From contig LATX02000182.1 in assembly GCA_001466705.2 (NCBI GenBank), forward strand, positions 186,001 through 250,000: DNA of 64,000 nucleotides, read 5' to 3'. Positions 43,865 through 58,150 of this stretch are shown here, one piece after another. The notes beneath the pieces were generated by a model. It worked only from the letters and a program-made list of their open reading frames with translations. It ran no database searches and had not been told where the DNA came from. Origin of the DNA: Moniliophthora roreri. Lineage: Eukaryota > Basidiomycota > Agaricomycetes > Agaricales > Marasmiaceae. Made by a program: the position numbers and the translations under genes. Numbering within the stretch: position 1 is the first letter of the stretch; every line of letters begins with the position of its first letter.

Positions 43865-44738
43865 ATGTTCAACCTTGCCATCCTCAAAGATACAATTCCC
43901 ATTCACCCATCCTCCTTTGGTATACCTCCAGCAGAGGCTCTAACATCCCAGCTGAACAAAAAATACGCGAACAAAGTACTACACGACGTCGGACTATGTA
44001 TCGTCGTGTTTGACTTGACCGAAGCGGGGGAGGGAAAAGTGCGGTACGGAGATGGATTTTTGTGGTATCGCGGTACGTGTAAACAACCTAGCTACAAAGC
44101 TGACTGAATAAAGGAAATCAGTCGTATTCAGACTGGTGGTATTCAAACCGTTCATAGGTGAAGTACTCGTTGGAAAAGTAAAATCAAGTGATCCAGAATC
44201 TATCCGAAGTACATGCTCTACTTGCGATCTACTTGTTCTTTGCTTACCATTGGCCATAAAGTATCTCTGGGCTTCTTTGATGATATATACATACCTGCCA
44301 TCTATCTACCTCAGCCGTCAACCTTCGATCCAATGGAACGTTCACACTTTTGGCTCCCTGACTCGGAATTGACTTCGGCACAAACGCACGAAATGCTCGA
44401 TACGCCTGTGGCAGAACGGATGTATATTGATGCCGGGGAGGTGGTGAGGGTACGTGTAGAGAGCGACGAGTTTTATGACGATGAACCTGGTCCACCAGTA
44501 GTGAAGGAAGGTGTGCACGTTGAGAGGGAGAGAAGGAGGGCGCCGTTCAGTATCGTCGTGAGTCATTGGTTCTGTCAAATCTTGGCTGCTTAAAGATGGA
44601 TGGGCTATACAGTGCTCGATAGCGGAACAGGGCTTGGGTCCAATTGCTTGGTGGAATGGGGCTGGACAAGGGCAGGAAGACGGTGAAGGTGATATGGATG
44701 AGGAAGAGGTCACAAGTGAGATTCTGGTCGAAGGGTGA
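43865..44738 (+). CDS. RPC25: RNA polymerase III subunit RPC8 (Rpb7-like)
   Basis: Exons 43865-44072, 44122-44208, 44262-44557, 44613-44738 (TGA). Start MFNLAILKDTIPIHPSSFG, then NKKYANKVLHDVGLCIVV and GDGFLWYR form the N-terminal RNP-like domain. VVFKPFIGEVLVGKVKS and LGFFDDIYIP begin the OB/S1-type domain that binds nascent RNA in the Pol III stalk with RPC9. The acidic end (EGDMDEEEVTSEILVEG) is usual. A further intron could follow the last Gly codon, but protein sequence would be unchanged because the next exon supplies a stop at once. Confidence 0.92.
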
Positions 44739-44929
44739 GCAGTCGGAAGAGCTTGTTGGTACTCAGCCCTGACGGGTTTTCTTCTTCTAGTTGATGAACG
44801 GACTGCGACCCAAAAGACTTGCCGTGAAGTATAGCTATCCAAATGTAAAGTTCTTTAGTGCGGTATGAAGCTACGATGTGTTTCCACTTTAATTTGCTCC
44901 TGTCAAACCCGGATTGTTATGAACTCCCA

Positions 44930-45716
44930 TGTAGACTCTATACGTCGACAATCGAGGAACCGGCACTTGGAAGGTTCAAAAGGGTACCAGGACGCGATAG
45001 CCTCGAAGTAGATTCCTCGATTCCTCCGGAGATATTGAAGGAGTGCCATCTCAATGAGGGGAACCCACTGAGGCAGAAACCCATACCAATCTCTTGGAAG
45101 TGCTGGGCTTCCTTCAGGAAGCCGCTAAGGAATTCGATATCGCATCTGCGTCGGCGTTCCAGCAGACCAATGGTCCATGGCATGGAGACTCGGAGAGTGA
45201 CATCACATGTTCGTGACTTCTTGAGGGCTTCTTCGGAAGACCTTCGTGCAGAAATACTCAGAATTCTGCGCCCTAAAAGAATTTGCACTGAACACCTTTT
45301 ATGACCCCGATGCACAGAATAACCTACTTTGGGATCTCCCGCTTATCACTCAAGAGCTTGATGTGTATGTTACATGGGTCTTCCAGATGACAACCGCATC
45401 CAACCACAAAGGCCCGCGGGAGGGTTATATATCCGTCCGGAGAGTTATGACTGAATTCGAAAAGTAGAACAGTCAAGGCCAGCATTTGAGCTTTGAGGTG
45501 CGGTACATTCTGGTTTCTCCAGATGATGGGATCCCTCGAGAGTGGAATACGCCATCAGGCTGGGCTACAGGATGGGATGAAAATACCAGAGGGTACAACC
45601 ATCAAGGATCTTGCTACCTGGTGCGCATACCCATTCCAGTGTGTATTTTATTTGCTGTTCACTTTGTGCAATCGCTAACTTTGGGATTAAGGATGGGTCT
45701 ACAGACAACGTTGTGA
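44930..45716 (+). pseudogene. Degenerate coding remnant, family not recognised
   Basis: Protein-like segments lie in different frames with stops between them: EVLGFLQEAAKEFDIASASA near 45100, then KYSEFCALKEFALNTFYDPD to EGYISVRRVMTEFEK (45246-45467), TAG, then LSFEVRYILVSPDDGIPREW. The first two could join only through a 29-nt intron, which is improbable. Either a pseudogene or a gene with sequence errors. It follows RPC8 on the same strand. No domain assigned. Confidence 0.35.
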
Positions 45717-46011
45717 TGAGTACCATCAAAGCTAGTTCCTTTGTAATTCTGCGTGTGTTTTTTCTATTTTCACAATGAAACAGTCTTAATATTAATGTTA
45801 ACAAGTCTTATATTATATCGGGTCTCCAGACTACAGGAGTTCCTAGGTGGGACGCGACTTGAGGCACATAGTCGACGCTGACCCATAACCACATTACAAA
45901 AACTAGCACTGACAGTACTATACACAACCTCGTTCACCCTCGGAACCGAATGGGTATATAACTGCTTTCGTACGTCCCCGAAAGAATGTCCGTTTCATGG
46001 ATCACGTCGAA

Positions 46012-47883
46012 TCAAATACTAAAAAACGGCTGCTCTCCTCCCCCTTGCTGCTGCTGCTGCTGTTGCCTCGCAAATGGGTTGTGACCCTGATTCTGCATCG
46101 AATTTTGCGCAACGAGTCGTCCCGCTTCCGTGTGCCCATATCTACATCATCGCGAGGTATCAGTCAAAAATAGAGAAGACAAGAGGAATGAAAAATAGAT
46201 CCAGACCTGAGGAGTCCGACATTCCCAAAGGTATCCTGCCCGCCTTCTCTATCCGCAAACAGACTCGCGAGCTTTTCGTTCTCGTTTTGCTTTGTCTTGA
46301 CTGTGATTGGTCTGTTCGCTTGTCCTTGATTGGAGGGTGAAGGCGAGGAGAAATTGCTCCCTTGGCCCTGGTCAAATCCGAACGACGGCGAATTGTTCTG
46401 GTTCTGGTTAACCGGTGAGGCAGGTGTTGAGGCGGGACGGGGTGCAAAGGGGTTGTTTGTCCTAAGAGAATATGAATCAGAATACAGTATGAAAGAGAAG
46501 TTAGTGCGTACCCAAAACCAGTAGGCTGCGGCTGCAGCGACGTCATTTGTGGCTGTATAGGTGAGAAAGATGTATTCTGCGCGAATAACATCTGCTGCTG
46601 TTGTTGTTGCTGTTGTTGTTGAAGCATCTGTTGACGCATCCACTCCTCTTGTTGCGCCTGCTGTTGCGCTTGTAGTTGCTGTTGTTGGTAAAGTTCTTGT
46701 TGGCGAAGATATTCCGCCTGTGTATTATCAATCAACGTATGAAAAATGAGAAGGAAGAAGGGAAACATACCTGCGCAGCCTCCTGTTGCATCTGTTGCTG
46801 ATACGGATTGAAACTTGTAAATTGGGGCTGAAGTTGCGTAAACTGGGGTTGCATGGGAACGGCAGTGTATTGCGGCTGTAAGCCAACTGTATACGGAGTG
46901 GGGTCGCTAAGGGTTTGCATGGGGAAGGGGTTGTTGCTTAGGTGGGATGTCGTTGGGCTGGGGCCATTTGTCCGTCAGCGACAGTATACGACGAAGAGGC
47001 AAAGAACGTACATCTGATTCTGGTCATCAAACAATGCAGATGCATTAGAATCTTCCACGGCCTTGTTCCTCTTCGCTTCCTCTTCCTCACTTAATTGGAT
47101 GGCACGTTGAAGATCCCTCTCCTCCGCATTCGCCTGCTCCTGTGCCAACGTCCGTTTACTCTCCTCTATCGCCTTCCGCAAATCATCTTCATCCCGATTC
47201 TCTCTTCCACTAGGTCCTGCGTTCAACGCTGCCCTTCTCATACGATTCTCGTCCATCGCCATCTCAGAATCAAAGTCACCATCTCCCGCAGCAGCACCCC
47301 GCATCATCCGATCCCGCATATGCGCTCTTGCCCTTCTCTCATGTCGGAGCCTCGACTCATCTTGTAGTAGATTGGTAATATCCTTGGCTTTTTGGCGTAC
47401 ATTGGCTCCTTGATCTTTACCTGTTTCGTCAATGTACTGGAATTCTTTGAGGGTCTTGATGATGTAAAGATTGTCCCGAAAGTAAATGACAACGTTTTCT
47501 GAGCCTTGGTGGAGGCAGTAGTCTAGGACTGTCAAACTCTGCGTAGATGCCAAAACGTTAGTGAAGTTCTAGTAGTGAAATGAGCGTGAAGGCTCACCTT
47601 GAATACGTGCCTCCAATTCTTTCCCTTATCGTTGAGACGTTTATCTAGCATCTCCATAATCTCCACAAAGTCGCCCCTGCAAAATCGAACTGCTGAGGAT
47701 ACAATGACAAGAAACCACTGACACTTACTGATTATACGTCAACTGCGCAATCTCGTTCATCTGAGTGCCCGAAGGCCCCCAGGGATCATTCGAGGTAGCA
47801 TCGCGGACTTTGGCTTGGGTATCAGAGTAGCCTTTTGTGTAGTTCTTTGTGACACGCAAGGCAGCTTTGCCGAAATGCTGCAT
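46012..47883 (-). CDS. ENT1: Epsin, ENTH-domain clathrin adaptor, 512 aa
   Basis: Seven minus-strand exons: 47883-47729, 47676-47598, 47538-47012, 46957-46771, 46717-46512, 46461-46207, 46141-46012 (TGA). The ENTH domain spans about residues 1-140 (VRDATSNDPWGPSGTQMNEI, LTVLDYCLHQGSENVV), which binds PtdIns(4,5)P2. Two ubiquitin-interacting motifs follow near 194-207 (DDLRKAIEESKR) and 217-230 (RDLQRAIQLSEEE). The tail is Gln-rich with three NPF motifs (SNNPFPM, TNNPFAP, GHNPFAR) for EH-domain partners. Known role: recruiting ubiquitylated cargo into endocytic clathrin coats. The gene symbol is by yeast analogy; ENT1 and ENT2 are not distinguished. Confidence 0.93.
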
Positions 47884-48355
47884 GGTGGTTCTGGAGGAAG
47901 AGATGGAAAGTACTGCGGAGTTGTAAATCCGTGTTTGCGGATAAACGCCACTCTGTGGACGGACCTCACGTCAGGCCCGTCATCCCTGCCAAGTATGCTG
48001 ACATCGCCCTTTACGCAGATTTTCTTATTTTCAGCAGTTCTTGGAATACCAGATCGGCTCTGCGAGTGCCGTCATATCGAAAGAAAGCAGTGATGATTTG
48101 CCACGTATTCGACACGTCACTTGCTAGGCCCTTTCTCTCAAGATCTGGTGCAATCCATTTCAACTTCTGTATTGTGCGTCGACCGGAAAAAGTACGTGGA
48201 AGCAATAAGTAATACACAAAGTGTGTGCGTATGTATAATAAACAACTCTACGACGCGTTGCATTTTGTCTGCTCTCGCGGTCTTATCCAGCACCAATCCC
48301 CGCGACGACCCATCATCAAAAAAACATCATACACTGAACTCTCGAAAGAAAGAGT
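47884..48355. other. Intergenic between BiP 3' end and epsin start
   Basis: 472 bp holding the epsin promoter and BiP 3' UTR. Short open frames but no gene. The polyadenylation region of BiP would lie just below 48356. Confidence 0.5.
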
Positions 48356-50792
<2,437 letters not shown>

Positions 50793-50866
50793 TGTGGAGG
50801 GAGGAAGGTGAAAAGGAATTTTGCAGAAATCTGGACGTGGATTTGACTTTTTATATTCCAAGAAGT

Positions 50867-50898
50867 TGACGTGTCAGATTAGTGTCAGGCGTACGTGG
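50867..50898 (-). promoter_or_regulatory. Candidate unfolded-protein-response elements upstream of BiP
   Basis: TGACGTG at 50867-50873 and TACGTGG at 50892-50898 are about 75 and 100 bp upstream of the BiP start codon. Yeast Hac1 binds elements with a TACGTG or TGACGTG-like core. The match is by word only. Confidence 0.45.
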
Positions 50899-51398
50899 CA
50901 TCACGCTTCGTCCGCTTTCTCACGCATGTCCAGTTAGTTATACTAGAGTATTCTTCCAACGTCGACGTGGTCTTCGGAAAATTCAAGGAATAAAAGCCTT
51001 GAATGACTGCATTGCACACAATCCTGCTTTCAAGCAAAGGCATGTGGACTGTGGACTGTGAATGGAATGCGGATGTACAGCTCTACCCGGTCGGGAATTG
51101 GGTAGAGAAACGTGCACTCCGAGTCGCCTACTAGACGCGAACATCTCTTCGGGAATGGAATTCAATCCTAGACGGTGATAAAGATCAACTGAGCTGGGAT
51201 TGCGTTAACATACAAGGCAGAAAAAACAAGTACACTGGTAACAAAAAGGTACACATTAAATAACAATCCACTACGATATCGGGTATTGAGTAGGAATGGA
51301 ATGGTGGCAAGATACCGCAAGCAAACACCCTGTCTCCAGAAAACTACAGCACAAAGTCTCACTCTCCCCCCCTCCCCCACAACTTCTTCCACAGAAAA
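50899..51398. other. Intergenic: distal BiP promoter and 3' end of the NAA30 gene
   Basis: No coding region supported. Contains a C-rich tract near 51365-51379 (CCCCCCCTCCCCC) close to the NAA30 stop. Confidence 0.45.
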
Positions 51399-52509
51399 TC
51401 AACGACCTGAAACCTCATCTTCGTCATCAGTATATGGCGACACGCATATCGCTCGGTACGTCCGCGGCCTTCGAGGCGCAAACTTTCCGCCCGTCGTCTC
51501 TTCTGAACCGTCATCCGAATCAGACGGAGGGACAGGTAATACAAGCCTAAACGCGTCCTTCCCGTTCAGGTAAAACCGGAAAAGCCGTTTCTCTCGAATG
51601 AAACCCAAGGATTCGTACAACGAAAGCGCAGCATAGTTATCGAATTCAGTTTCAAGGACAACCTGTGAAGCGAAAAAGAACAATGTGGTAAGCGTGCCAT
51701 TCCAACAGGCAGAATGAAGACCGGTGATGATAGGCATGGGAAACGTTTAGATGCCGAGTAGTGGACGAGTCGCAGGATTCTACACACAGCCATCACAGGT
51801 CTACGTGGCATAGTTGGTCGTTGGGGATTAGGGATCGTGGACAGAAACGGGAATGAGGGAAAGTAGCCTACAGACTCACCTCCTCAACACCATCCTCCTT
51901 CATAGCTTCAATCGAGTTCCGTACGAGTGTGCTAGCTATAGAAAAACCAAAAGAGAAAAACAAGGAATGAAATGCGTACCCCGAACGCATTCAATCTAGC
52001 CATAAGAAACTGATGCGTGAGGAGGATAAAGAAGGCATTAGACTGGACGAACCGATACCACGTTTGCGATATTCCTTGCTCACGCTGAGCATGGCGATAT
52101 ATCCTCGATTGGCACGATCACGGTGCATCGCTTGTTTGCAGACGATAACGCCTACTGGGTCGGAGGTGGATGGGTCGCTCGGGTACGCCTAGATTCAGAA
52201 ACAAAGCATTTGTTAGCGGGAGAGTGGAGTAGTTTGCGGGGTTCAAGCGCCTACTAGAAAGGAAAGATGTGGCCTAGAAAGATAAAGTCAATCAGATTTT
52301 CTATGGCACGAGGCCAAGCACAATGAAACCCACCATTGATGAAGGAAATACCGAAAGGTATAAATAACATAGGGCTCGCTCAGTTCGCTTTGAACAAGAG
52401 ACATGACATGCGGAAGGTCCGATTCTCCTACATATTGACGGTACATTATTTCAGACATGCTACTGGATGGCGGCGATTCCACAAGGTCAAGGTCAGGATG
52501 CAAGGCCAT
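51399..52509 (-). CDS. NAA30: NatC N-terminal acetyltransferase catalytic subunit (Naa30/Mak3), 216 aa
   Basis: Minus-strand exons 52509-52334, 52273-52255 (19 nt), 52188-52053, 51935-51880, 51662-51399 (TGA). GNAT fold: [65 protein letters not shown] with the acetyl-CoA-binding R-x-x-G-x-A, then [20 protein letters not shown] and [11 protein letters not shown], all matching human NAA30. The micro-exon encodes PHLSFL within the conserved WPxLxFLA. NatC acetylates N-termini such as Met-Leu or Met-Ile. The last intron is long (217 nt). A Pro/Asp-rich C-terminal tail extends the usual length. Confidence 0.93.
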
Positions 52510-52716
52510 GCATCAGCCTCGCGCACAGCGTTATATAGTCGCGCCTCCCACGTGACAGAGGGTCCGTGCGCGCACTTCTCCGCCAATGGATAACGACTGC
52601 GATTACACGCCTCGGACGAAGTTGTCGCATTCTTTGAACTATTTATAGCTACATTGTGCTGCACATTTACATTTATAAGATTTCACATGTACCAAGTCCT
52701 CCTTCCTGGACTCCGA

Positions 52717-54252
52717 CTAGAGGCTTCGATTCGGAACTAGACCGAGATTGTACAACCCGTTTGAATTATGGAAGAGCGCATTCTCAACGATCTTGATGGC
52801 TTGTAGCTCTGTAAGTTCTCCAGATTGTACGATATCTGATAGCACCTGAAGAGAGACCTTATTAAAAGCTGTGTTCTCAATAAAGAAATGTCTTCTTACA
52901 TCATACAGAGCCTGCCTCGCCTGAATGGTACCCAGATAGTATGTCTCTGGAAACCAGTGACCGTCAGCTGAGTCGATTCTGTTAAAAAGGGTGTATCTCT
53001 TAATGAGAAGTCAACGCACTTGACCACAAAATCTTGTTTGTGGGTGTCAGATCGACTATCTGCCTAATGATAGCTCTGTGATGCATCATAATATATATCA
53101 ATCATCATCATTCGTTCCATGCAGGCTACTCACCGTTGCCCAGGCCCAGAAACAGCCGGGAAAATCTAGACTCACAGCATTGGTACACGAGACATAGGAT
53201 GAAACATGGAATACCTCTCCAAAATCCAGGAACACGTTCGAGTAGACAGCGGTAAGGTATCCCGCTTCCTTCGTATACGGATATGATGCATGAAGAAGAA
53301 CAATCTTAGTTTGAGGGTACGCCTTGATCAATGGTTGCAAATGCGCAGGGGAAGAATACAAAAGGGACAGGTCGTTGTCACCCAGGCCAGTATGGAACTG
53401 AACTAGATTGAATCGCCAGTTGATAACATGAATGCCCGCAAGATGTTGTGAAGCTCACCTGGAATGTTGACTGACCCGGCAATCTCGAGCGCAAGACGGA
53501 CAACTATGTCGTTAAGTGGTTTGTGTTGCAAGCGGACCACTCCATCCTTCTGGTACTTGATATATGTATCCTGCAAATACTTGAAAGTAGATTGTTCTTC
53601 GTCCGCGGGTTCTTTTGTAGAGACATCCAGCCCAGTTCTGTAACAAACGACGGACTTGAATGCTACCACACGAGAATCCCGAGCACAGCCGGTCAGCCTG
53701 TCCTTCAACTTGTCCTTGAATTGTTGAACAATATTAGCCGGAACTTGAGTTGTCAAAAGCTCTTTGAGGACACCCTGTACACCTATCGTGAGTGAAGTGG
53801 ACGGTAAGGAGCATGGTCGCGCAACCCACCTCTGCCTCCGTCTCGATTCGTACAATTCTCTTCGTTTCACAGAACTGTTCCGAATGCCACGATATATTTC
53901 CCGCGTATTCTGCCACGCCGCCAAGTCCGTCATCTAACAGCAAGCATTGTATTTTGCATGGGTCCATGCAGTACTTGCACAAGTCGAGGTATGGCATGTT
54001 ACGTCTTCGGGCTTTGACATCCTCCCAGGTGGCAGTTTTCTCGAGGCTGAATAGGGAAGATAGCTGGGCTGTTGCTCTGAAGCAGGCCAAGGTGTGAATT
54101 GCGCCATTGGTCAGAGCTTCGCCCTCTGCTTCAGATACCGACAATTCGAAGGGGAACTTGTCGCGGAATTCAGCTTTCAGCAGAGGATGAGCATGATTAT
54201 CGATTGCCGGATAATTGAACACAGTGTCGTATAACGAGTCCAAACGAGACAT
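52717..54252 (-). CDS. Amidohydrolase-2 family protein, FluG N-terminal-like, 403 aa
   Basis: Seven minus-strand exons: 54252-53830, 53774-53459, 53402-53215, 53165-53134, 53075-53020, 52967-52900, 52845-52717 (TAG). Start MSRLDSLYDTVFNYPAID, then NHAHPLL (metal HxH), FHTGLGDND, TKIVLLHASYPYTKEAGYL, VFLDFGEIFPAVSGPGQR, WSTDGHWFPETYYLG (metal Asp), and a C-terminal helix with IVENALFHNSNGLY. This is a metal-dependent TIM-barrel hydrolase resembling the N-terminal half of FluG; the glutamine-synthetase half is absent here. Substrate unknown. Acceptor sites were chosen to keep these motifs in phase; the two short exons (32 and 56 nt) are plausible. Confidence 0.85.
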
Positions 54253-54364
54253 GATGAAAGAGCAAAGATGAGATGAAGAACTCCAAGGTCATGTTCGTGT
54301 GAAGGGAAAGAGACTTATGTAAAGGGCACGCAAAATTAGTTCCATTATTTTAACTATGTACGCA

Positions 54365-57313
54365 TCAATACCGTGGCCTTCTGGGATTTGGATTACTGTT
54401 AGGTCCTTGATAGGGACCATAGTCAGGAGGAGGTCGTCCACCTTGTCGCAGAAATGTTAGCGAGCGTCCGTGAGGTAGATAAATTGACATACCACCACTT
54501 CGTGAAGGTGGAGGCGAGCGCTCACTTCCACGATCACCTCGTCGATTGGTACTAGGAATAACAGCGTTCCTCAACAGACTCATCAGGTCATCAGTTCTGA
54601 AAACGGGACCTAAGGACACTTTTAGACATTTGTCGACAAAACTCTCATGGGAGGGACTTACCATCAAAGGTGTTCTGCGCTGGCAGTTGGCTTATGAACC
54701 ATGACACCGAAGAGTTTAAAGCCACAGGCTTGTCGTCGTCCTTATCCCCACCTTTGTCTCCTCCACCTCCGCCACGTCCTCGACCACGTTCAGGCGATCT
54801 CCGTCTTGCATCATGGCGCTCCCTATTAGGAGAAGATGCACGCTGACGTTTATATGCACTGCCATCATCTCGATGGTCGCCGCGTCGTCGCCCACTGCCG
54901 CTGCCACCCCCGCTTCCACCACCAGAGAGGTCTTCGGTTGTTTGGCGTTTCAACGAGGTGCTTCCTCCCGAAGTACCGTTTTGAGTTGTGGTTGACGAAC
55001 CTATGGTGGCAAGGGAATTGGTAGGACTGACATCTTTCTTGGCCTTCGCAAATCCAAGATCGCGCAGAGCTATGGAATCTGTATTGAGGTACGTGTAACG
55101 CTGGGCGAAGCGCTTGATTGGTGGGTCTAATGCACATGTTGTTCGTCAGATTGCAGCTGGGGCGAGTAATAAGGCTACGCACCATTGGGATATATATCAG
55201 CCATACGTTTCTCAATCTTGTGAACTGCTTCCAAATCACCATATTGATAGTCATAGCGTACCCAACGCTCCCAAAGTGGTCTCGCGTCTTCTGGTGAAAA
55301 GGTACCGATCACACGCTCAAATAAAGCACGGGCATCTGGATTCCACAAAATAAGTTTCATGCCGGATAATCTGTGCGCGGAAGGAGCTTACTATTCTGAT
55401 CATTGACTGAGATGAGAAATCCTAAGTACCGCAGGACATAGTCCTTGTCCTTGCCGAATAAGGACATTCCGACCTCGAATATTCTTGTAGCAACCCCCTT
55501 CTCCCCACTACAGTGATATTCCATCAACGCAGCCGCTTCGTAGACCTCCCAAGGCGTAAGATTTGGTTCTTTCCTTGCCTTACCAAATATCGGTCGAGAA
55601 GCATTCACACCCTCGGCACGACGGACAAAGCGCATGTACATGATATACACCAAACCAAAGTCTTTCCGTCTTTCAGCGATTTCGGCGGCGGCTGAGCCGG
55701 CTACAGACGACGTCGAGTTCGTACTGCCAAATGAGGTGGTATTGATATCATTAGGTTGCGTCGATTCCATCTGCGTTTCGTTGGCGTCGCCTTCGGACTC
55801 TTCCTTGGTTGTTGAGGCAGTAACGGCGGACTCAGCCTCAGCCCGAGCTTTCTCAGCGTTGATTAACCCCGTGAGCTCATCTCGAAGGACCGAGAGGAAT
55901 CTTTCGTAAACCGTATGAACCTCTTGGTACTCTTTTTTGCTTTCCAAAGCTTCAGCCAGTGCGAAATTGAGTAAGAAACTAGCAGCATCCATTCAGTTAA
56001 AAGGAAGATTAATGAAATGGAAATCGTTTACCTGGAAGGGTTAGCTTCAAGCCCGGTCCTCAACTGTGCAAGTGCCTCATCGTTCTTGCCCACACTGGAG
56101 AACCAAGAGTACGCCATGAACCTGATGGGTTTAACATCTTTAGCATTCTAGTATCAAATTCATGAAGAGACAACGCACCATATTTCCGGGAAATATCTCA
56201 TCCTGATAGTCGCTTTTCGATATGCCGACTGTATTCTGGTCAACAGATTTGAGCGGTCACGCTCCTCCAGCATCAAAGGATTGCCTTCCTCCCACTTCAG
56301 GTAGGCTTTCCATTTGCCTACTAGCTGTCTTTCAGATTGCGAAAACGAGGGTAATGTCGGTAGGAATATGTCTCTATCAGCATTCGGTACAGAGGATGGG
56401 TACAAGTTTGCGGTATGCTGCTTTAATTCACGCAAAACAGTCCGGGCTTGCATGTAGTTGGGTGACAGCTCAGCCATGAAGCGCTTTGCTGTGATACGGT
56501 TGAGGTTATTTTCGAAGGATTCGAGTTCGTTCCACAATTTCTCGACGTTGTCCAATGGTATTTGAACAGCACGATGGAGAACCTTGCGTATTGCGTCCAT
56601 TTTCTGTTGTTCTTCCCATGTCGAGGTGGTCTTGTAACAGATTCAATACCGTGAAAGGGGGTGAAAGAGCGTATTGCGCACCTGACCAGATTTCAACAAA
56701 GTCAAGTAATCGTTCCAGATATCCCCACTATCTTTGTCATGACCGACGAGACTAAGAGCGAATTCATACGACTTGCGGATGATATCACGCTGAGCAGGCT
56801 CGGTGTTGATTCGCCTACGAACACCTATCAATTCGACGCCTTGCATCGGATATCGTAGAAACTCGCCTGACATATGTCAAGTAGAACCTGCACAGTTCCA
56901 CTGACGGCGAAGTCTTGAGATATCGCTTAAAGAGGTCTTCTGCTTCATTATTGCGTTGATTGTCCAAGAAATGTTCGATGTAAGAAATTTGAGCTGCCGA
57001 CTGGAATCAAAACTTGAGCACGCGGGAAACTTGTATTGGGCCGAGTGGATCACACAAAACGCACAGTGTGAGGATATTGTTGAAGCAAGGCATCAAAGGC
57101 AGTTCGAATTTTTTGAGTCTCGCCACTGTCTTCAGCAGCAGCTACGAGTCTCTTCCATGATTCGGTGTCGTGGGGGTCATCGCGCAAACGTTGTTCCAAA
57201 CGCTCGAATTCAGAAAGTGTTGAAGCTGAACTGTCGGTGGACTGCTGGGACTGCTGGGATTGGAGTATCGTTTCCTCGGATGGCTCTGCCTTTACCCCGT
57301 CGTTCAGTGACAT
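54365..57313 (-). CDS. RNA14: mRNA 3'-end processing protein RNA14 (CstF-77), 818 aa
   Basis: Ten minus-strand exons: 57313-57065, 57000-56867, 56814-56682, 56630-56179, 56121-56032, 55978-55392, 55335-55183, 55126-54662, 54609-54493, 54441-54365 (TGA). HAT-repeat scaffold: [103 protein letters not shown] basic Gly-rich linker follows, then a Rna15-binding monkeytail-like end ([18 protein letters not shown]). Part of cleavage factor IA / CstF. The second intron must use a GC donor (GCGAGT) to keep LTYVRRIN intact. Divergent from BolA. Confidence 0.93.
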
Positions 57314-57439
57314 GAACAGACACTGCCTGCTGAAAAAATGAAAATTTTGAGATTTTTTAGTCGGTGGTTCAAGTTGAAGGCGCCTGAGGTGAGCATTTCC
57401 CGCGGTCCACGCCTCTCTTCTGCCTTTTCATTATCAGAT

Positions 57440-57866
57440 ATGCCTATCAACACTCAGGACCTAGAAGCTGCTATCAGAAACGGGATCCCAGTTTCGCACC
57501 TTGAAATAGAGGATCAGTCTAATGGGTGCGGAGAGAATTATGCCATAGTGCTCGTCAGCGAAGCAAGTCCCCGGTTATTCATACCCAGTACAACAAGCTC
57601 ATATTCTTCTAGGTATTTGAAGGAAAGAACACATTGGCAAGACACAGATTTGGTGAGTGGAACAAACTCAGTATTATCTTGTTATCGTCGACGATATTTT
57701 GCTCAGTCAACGAACTGCTGAAGGATCAGATAGCACAAATGCATGCCTTTTCACAAGTTCGTTTTCCAATCACCATTGGACCGCACGTTCTCATTTCTTC
57801 TTCCATTCATAGAAGACATTCACTCCGAAGCAATATCAGGCTGTGCTAGCGAAAGCATCGTCATAG
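57440..57866 (+). CDS. BolA-like protein, 88 aa (possible longer form from 57338)
   Basis: Exons 57440-57562, 57613-57652, 57707-57756, 57813-57866 (TAG). NTQDLEAAIRNGIPVSHLEI and DQSNGCGENYAIVLVSEVFE, then FEGKNTLARHRFVNELLKD and HAFSQKTFTPKQYQA make a full BolA fold. The invariant His (ARHR) and the Cys of the GCGE loop, both used with monothiol glutaredoxins for [2Fe-2S] binding, are present. The first intron has a GC donor (GCAAGT). An in-frame ATG at 57338 would add 34 residues, basic and aromatic (MKILRFFSRWFKLKAPE), which could target mitochondria. The ATG at 57440 gives the usual BolA2-like length. Confidence 0.9.
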
Positions 57867-58150
57867 CTTCGCAATCTTCAACCTGTACCATAACTGTATC
57901 ACCAGTCGCAACGATGATAGTTCCCAGTCATACTCATCTATCATCTCCTTCTTGGGTTCTTAGGGTCCCTGATCATTCAGCCAGGTTCGAGCCAAACTAG
58001 GCACAGGTTGAGTCCTTGGACACACACGGGAGGCAAGCACCAATATCCAACCTCAGTCCAGTTGGTAAAATCCATCCTATCATGATTTCAAGGCTATAAA
58101 CGCCCTACTCCGTCATCTGCGACTAGCCTCTATTCGAGCCTAATCCCAAA

